Below are positions 58,905 through 64,000 of a stretch of 64,000 nucleotides of DNA, one piece after another (position 1 is the stretch's first letter; each line of letters begins with the position of its first letter). The notes beneath the pieces are model-generated. The model made no database searches, was not told the origin of the DNA, and saw nothing but the letters and a program-made list of their open reading frames with translations. Position numbers and translations under genes: made by a program. The DNA comes from Muraenolepis orangiensis (taxonomy: Eukaryota; Chordata; Actinopteri; Gadiformes; Muraenolepididae): assembly GCA_027704905.1 (NCBI GenBank), contig CM051006.1, forward strand, positions 10,396,225-10,460,224. Direction: 5' to 3'.

Positions 58905-59220
58905 ACTGCAACTCAGGCCAGATGAGGCTGCTTAAACCTGCCACCAACCACACACACACTCCACACTAATGCTTGTATATGTACCCTCTTTTCAAGGGGG
59001 CAGGATAGACTAGTAGTGTTTAGGGTGCCTCCCCCTCCTGGGAGATTCTGGGTCCACACAGTCTGGCCTGTAGGCATCAGCAAGACACCGTGAACAAGAT
59101 GACTTGATCTGATTGTACTTTGTGGCCTCTGGTTGTGTACTCTCCCTGAGTGTGTGGTGGTGGTGCCTGGTTTAACCTGTGGGCCTTGTTTGGCCAATGA
59201 CCCACAGGTGTGCAGCCTCA
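58905..59220. mobile_element. LTR-like foldback remnant
   Basis: AAACCTGCCACCAACCACAC at the left and GTGTGGTGGTGGTGCCTGGT at the right are inverted relatives. Both match the 5' part of 31655-31925. Confidence 0.5.
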
Positions 59221-59239
59221 CCCAGCAGCCCCAGACTCT

Positions 59240-59300
59240 AATCTAGAAGAGGCAGTAGCTCAGTCTGTTGGGACTTGGCTTGGGAACCTTATCCGGGTCA
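59240..59300 (+). mobile_element. tRNA-derived SINE head
   Basis: AGGCAGTAGCTCAGTCTGTT then GGGACTTGGCTTGGGAACC is the 5' half of a fish tRNA-derived SINE. It is truncated before the B box. Confidence 0.65.
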
Positions 59301-59551
59301 GGTCACGGAGGTACCGTGACCTGACCTCTCATACCCACGACCCGCCGTCGGTAATCCAAACACACAGACGTGCGCGTGCGTCTGTCACGGATACACTCGC
59401 ACGCTAACGATGTGTGCACGCGGCGTGGCGCCCCTCGGGCGCAATCGCAGTCTGAAATGCCTGCAGGAGCGCGTTGTGAGTGGCCATTAAGAGCCATTAC
59501 GGGCGATTTGAAGCCATTAGGAGGACTCCGAGGTGTAAATGAGTATTGTGT

Positions 59552-59970
<419 letters not shown>

Positions 59971-60020
59971 CAAGGGGTGACACACAACTCAAATAGTCAT
60001 ATTTGTGCTTGAGGACGAAA

Positions 60021-60073
60021 TGAGGACGAAAAATGACCCAAATCTTCATGATTTGGGTCATTTTTCGTCCTCA
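60021..60073. repeat. perfect 24-bp-stem hairpin
   Basis: TGAGGACGAAAAATGACCCA plus AATC (60021-60044), loop TTCAT, then the exact reverse complement to 60073. A partial direct copy (TTGAGGACGAAA) precedes it at 60009. Confidence 0.93.
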
Positions 60074-60439
60074 TATTCTGTCATTGTAATATGTTTATTT
60101 TTGTACCGTTCACTGATCAGATACTGAGCGTGATGATACTCAGGTTCACCTTGAATCCCATCACTGAAAAATGAAATGAATACAGAAACACAACAGTGCT
60201 ATCAAATCTAAATGAGAAATCCTGGTGAGATTTTAATGAGTTTATGTGGCACGGCTAATAGAGTGAACAGGAAAAGAAAATGTCTATTTTAATTAGAAAT
60301 CACAGCAAGCTTTGTGTGTGGTTTGGTTTTCAATTTCGGCTTTTAATTAACACGCACATACATGGACCCCCTCGGCCGTCAGCTCCAGCTCCTCCCATAA
60401 GCGCTTCATAGTCTAAGTGTTTTATTAGCCAATATTCGC

Positions 60440-60610
60440 TTGGATTAGATTAGATTAGATTCAAATTTATAGTCAAATATGCAGTCTGCTCTGCATTGAA
60501 ATTTGTATGATATCTGTCTTATCTGTCTTATTTCTAATCTATGTAACTATTCAATTATTTTACTATTATTTAACTATTTTTACCCTGTCTGTAAAGCGCC
60601 TTGAGACATT
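60440..60610. repeat. LINE/SINE tail remnants
   Basis: A GATTA tandem run (60449-60467) precedes CAAATTTATAGTC, and CTGTAAAGCGCCTTGAGACA at about 60588 is a common fish retroelement tail motif. No body is recognisable. 60611-61200 is unassigned. Confidence 0.45.
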
Positions 60611-61202
60611 ACCCTGGCTGCTAAATGGCGGCGGCGGTGAAACCTTTGCTCTGTCTGTATTCTTAAGGAAAGGGTCTAATGATACTTACACTTCCTTCCT
60701 GTGATTGGACAATTACCTCCGGGGGCGATTATGGCTTGTCGGGCAGCTTTCCGCCCGCACTAACTTTCCGCCCGATGTTTTCAGTTGGAACCTTGCCCTT
60801 GGCTGATTGGCTGTCGGGAACTGCAACGGCAACCATGTGACCAGGAGATGAAGGACTAAACACATGAAGTCGATTGTTGATACTAAATATTTACTCTTCA
60901 GACGTTTTTTTTTTTAATCCAAATCACCTTACAGTCGTTTGCTATTACGGATTTTAATGCGAGCAAGATGCCCAAGAGCTGTCCGACCAATCAGAATGAG
61001 TCAATAATAATTATCATTTCATACAGGATCAAATATATGTATGATGAATGACACTGTTTTTAGAACGGCTCCTGATTATATTGAGCATGTTGAATAGGAT
61101 ATTTACATTTCATTTTAAAGATATGTATAAGATATTTATTTGGGAGATCTCAATATACATATACTGTATATAATTATATATATATGTATATGTCTATACA
61201 CT

Positions 61203-61339
61203 CCAGGGAGAGAGCTCTAGCATGTTCCATCTGCTTTGTTCACAATTATTCAAACTCTTGCAATAAACCGGATTCCTCATCTACCTTCGGGAGGAGCACG
61301 CAAGCTGCCATGTTACTGGCTAGTGGCAGCGTCGTCTGC

Positions 61340-61340
<1 letters not shown>
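61203..61340 (+). mobile_element. LTR-like fragment (family of 31655-31925)
   Basis: GGGAGAGAGCTCTAGCATGT, TTGCAATAAACCGGATTCCT and TGGCTAGTGGCAGCGTCGT match 31790-31920 with a short deletion. Confidence 0.7.

Positions 61341-61341
<1 letters not shown>

Positions 61342-61390
<49 letters not shown>
61342..61390. repeat. (AT)n microsatellite
   Basis: Uninterrupted AT dinucleotides next to the LTR fragment. Confidence 0.95.
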
Positions 61391-61392
<2 letters not shown>

Positions 61393-62157
61393 TGACATGC
61401 TTCAAACTCCCAATTTGTGTGTTCTGTTTGAAGTCGAATGCGCAGGAAATGTTAGATGTCTCCCGGCCATGCCAACCCTATCTAGCGTTTTCCTTTAAAC
61501 ACTGCGTTATGTTTTCTTTAATGTTTGTGCATGAAGAAATAGGATATATACCGTACATATATATCTATCTCTATATAGATAGATATATATAATACATTGA
61601 CGCAGTTAATTGGTTGCGGGCACAACACACATTATGGAATCCCCAGAACACCTGTGTTCTGTGATGAGGGATCTATATATATCTTTTTAGTGAGAGAAAT
61701 GTTTATGTTTATGTCCGGTTCATGACTAATGGCCATCAAAGAGTCCTCCATGTAACCACATGGCAGTTCCCCTTCCCAGGGTCCCAGCAGTATCTGGAAT
61801 ATCCTCTGCTTACAACAAGATGAATGTTGCATTGGACTGAGTCCTTCCTTCAGGGGACATTCCTCTGTGTGCTCTATAGATCTTACGGCTGCTTAATGAC
61901 TCACTTGCTTGACAAGCGAGTGAGGCCTACATTTCTCAGGGTGTAAGAATCGAGTTTTGGGCATGTGTACGGGAACAGGAATGGGTTTGTTGGTTTTTGT
62001 AGTGTGCAGATCAGTGGTTCCCCAACCTTGGGAGTCCTAGGTGTAAAAAGGTCCTGTATATATGAACAGACCAGCCTTAAGATTTGTAGCTATACGCAAA
62101 CTGCATAGGGTGGTGCAAAGCAAGCACATACACTCACTGAGACTGTGAATGGGTTAA

Positions 62158-62450
62158 TACGATGGTCCTCATATGACTGGTCCTCATATGTCTGATCGTC
62201 ATTAGGTGGGCCCTCATATGTCTGGTCCTCACATGTCTGATCCTCATTAGGTTTGTCCTCATATGTCTGGTCCTCATTAGGTTGGTCTTGTTTAGGTTGG
62301 TCCTCATATATTTGGTCCTCTTATGTCTGTTCCTCTTATGTCTGGTCCTCATTCGGTTGGTCCTCATATGTCTGGTCCTCATATGTCAGGTCTCATATTT
62401 CTGGTCCTCATCAAGTGCGTCCTCATATGCTTGGTCCTCATTAGGTTCTC
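62158..62450. repeat. 15-bp minisatellite
   Basis: About 19 units of GGTCCTCATATGTCT with TTAGGTT variants. The unit length is a multiple of three, which keeps short frames open on both strands. Confidence 0.93.
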
Positions 62451-62711
62451 AATTGAATATAATAGCAATAACATACTATCCTATTCACCTAACCTTTATT
62501 TACCTTAAACTATATTTATGTATGTTCTCGATAAATAAAGCGGGTTTAACCTAAGTCAAGCTGAATAGAATGGAATAAAAAAAGGGAGAGAATCAGTCCT
62601 GTTGTGCATCCGGGGGGTGGATCTGGTACCTCCAGCACCTCAACACTACCAAACAAACTCCTTGAAGTGTCCTTGAACAGCAAAACGCAGAAATAGACCA
62701 GACGCATCAAA

Positions 62712-62745
62712 CACACTTTTGTCCAAAGCGACTTACAATAGTGAT
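62712..62745 (-). repeat. L2-like 3' tail remnant
   Basis: TTTTGTCCAAAGCGACTTAC is the reverse complement of the shared tail. A shorter relic (AAAGCGACTTAC) is at 63239. Confidence 0.55.
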
Positions 62746-63289
62746 TATCTATCTAGGCACTTTTAGTCACCTGCCAATTTTGAAACGGCCTGTAACGGCT
62801 AATCACACTCACACCTGGCAGTCAAATATGACCCCTTTAAATAAAGGTACCAAAACCCGAACTCTGACTCAAGCGACACATTCCCTGCACTGCCAGGTTT
62901 TTTTTTCCGGTTTCAGAACAGCTTATTTAAATCTTGAGAAATAACTTCGCAGAAATAAAAAATGCACGTTCACGACAGGCTTCGAACGCTATCCTGCTGG
63001 TCTGTCGCAAACCTAAATATGTGATCAACCTGGGAGTGCCTAAGCCGTCATTCTTATTTCAGTGCTGTTTTTGGTTGAAGTCTAGTCAGTGTTATGAAAA
63101 CCCTGACTAGACTATAAAAGAGTATAAAACCCATAAGCGTATTTATTACCAGGTGCTCCAAGGAATATACAGAAACAGATATGAGGTGTGAACAATCAAG
63201 TATGTGTGTGTAAATTACGGAAGTAAAAATACCATGTATAAAGCGACTTACGTGAGCACGAAAATGGAAATTCAAAAAGGGGGTGTTGC

Positions 63290-63675
63290 ATGAGAAAAGG
63301 CTGTCCTAAAACAAACACAAAAACATCCAGGGTAAAAATTAAAGTCGCAAAACCAACAAAACAAGCTAAATAGTCCAATGGGGAAAACTACGAGTTTACG
63401 GGAGATTGCAAAAGGGTCTTCACAGGGGGAATCACGGGTGAATCACGGAGGAATCGGCTAGAGAGTCTCGGGAAAGTTCTGGCAACGAGTGAACAGGAGA
63501 GCGGGGTATAAGTAGGGAAGCTTGATTGGGAATAGGGAACAGGTGGGCTGACGTGACTACGGTCTTCTGTGACTTCTGGAGTGTTCTCCTGGGTGTAGTA
63601 ACCCCAGATGGACACGAGGTGGAGACAGAGGGGCGTGGCTGGAGAGGAGAGTGGTGTGACGCTGGCATCACAACA
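63290..63675 (-). mobile_element. probable gypsy-type LTR remnant
   Basis: On the minus strand it starts TGTTGTGATGCCAGCG, has a GC-rich CCACGCCCC U3 segment and a TATA-type box (ACTTATACCCCGC) near 63510, then C/T-rich downstream sequence. The far end and a target duplication were not identified. Confidence 0.45.
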
Positions 63676-64000
63676 GACAGTTAATTTGCAGTACGTAACC
63701 ATGAAAAGGCTATGTGAGACAATTTGAAGCCATCTAGCATTCGCTAGGCCATTTTTTTATTCATCACAAAAGCAATTATAGATATTACGCTATATTTACA
63801 GTATATACTAATATAGGCCTGATAGTAGGCCTGGATTTTTAGACTTATTTATGAAGAAAGGCGAAGCTGTAGTTTACTATTCAGCATACTATAGTGACAT
63901 ACTTTGAGCATGCATACATTTTATAATTTGCATTAAAAAACAATATTAGATAGGGGCTAGAGCCCGTTGTTTGGCTACGGTACCGCCAGACCCATCATTG

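Noticed and set aside
61992..62040. CAGTGGTTCCCCAACCTTGG as another complete hAT element
   Set aside because: It looks like one hAT end, but no inverted partner or 8-bp duplication was found nearby.

Overview
This window looks like intergenic or intronic DNA from a ray-finned (teleost) fish. I infer that from the mix of repeats: L2/CR1-type and RTE-type LINEs, tRNA-headed SINEs ending in the teleost L2-like tail, Ty3/gypsy LTRs of the TGTCAC...GTGACA type, hAT, Kolobok-like and THAP-bearing DNA transposons, and very dense, long CA/GT and GA/CT microsatellites. The tandem-repeat density recalls genomes such as those of gadiform fishes, but the sequence alone does not fix the species. I found no host protein-coding gene, rRNA or functional tRNA. 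Every open frame with recognisable protein content belongs to a transposable element.

Layout. 1-5 kb: decayed LINE copies, a SINE and large GA/CT and GT arrays. 6.27-9.23 kb: a complete, very young LTR retrotransposon. It has two apparently identical 362-bp LTRs, a GTCCA target duplication, a self-priming-type primer site, a polypurine tract, and one 735-codon Gag-like ORF made mostly of two coding minisatellites. It has no protease, reverse transcriptase or integrase. 9.7-20.6 kb: more LINE 3' ends, two solo LTRs (14.6-15.0 kb, and 16.8-17.2 kb inside a LINE), minisatellites, and three LINE pieces in alternating orientation (16.6-20.6 kb). 21.2-21.7 kb: a CA array of about 440 bp. 24.8-25.6 kb: an internally deleted RTE-type LINE. 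28.9-30.3 kb: a hAT MITE, a foldback element and a broken hAT-type transposase exon. 31-39 kb: LTR and SINE remnants and long microsatellites.

40.29-44.06 kb holds the second highlight, a nested pair. A Kolobok-like element with TTAA ends contains a complete hAT transposon (40629-43585), which has an 8-bp target duplication, matched terminal inverted repeats and an uninterrupted 630-codon BED-finger transposase on the minus strand. 44-50 kb: a MITE with long inverted repeats, LINE fragments of several clades and a retrovirus-like LTR with leader. 50.2-52 kb: a SINE and three copies of a short hairpin motif. 53.9-55.0 kb: a DNA transposon with long inverted repeats and a frameshifted THAP domain. 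55.3-55.8 kb: a solo LTR inserted in a minisatellite. 56.9-63.7 kb: an L2 3' end, microsatellites, a perfect hairpin, a 15-bp minisatellite and LTR remnants.

The region therefore records successive insertions. The two elements most likely to be recent are the 6.3-9.2 kb retroelement (identical LTRs) and the 40.6-43.6 kb hAT transposon (intact ORF and target duplication).
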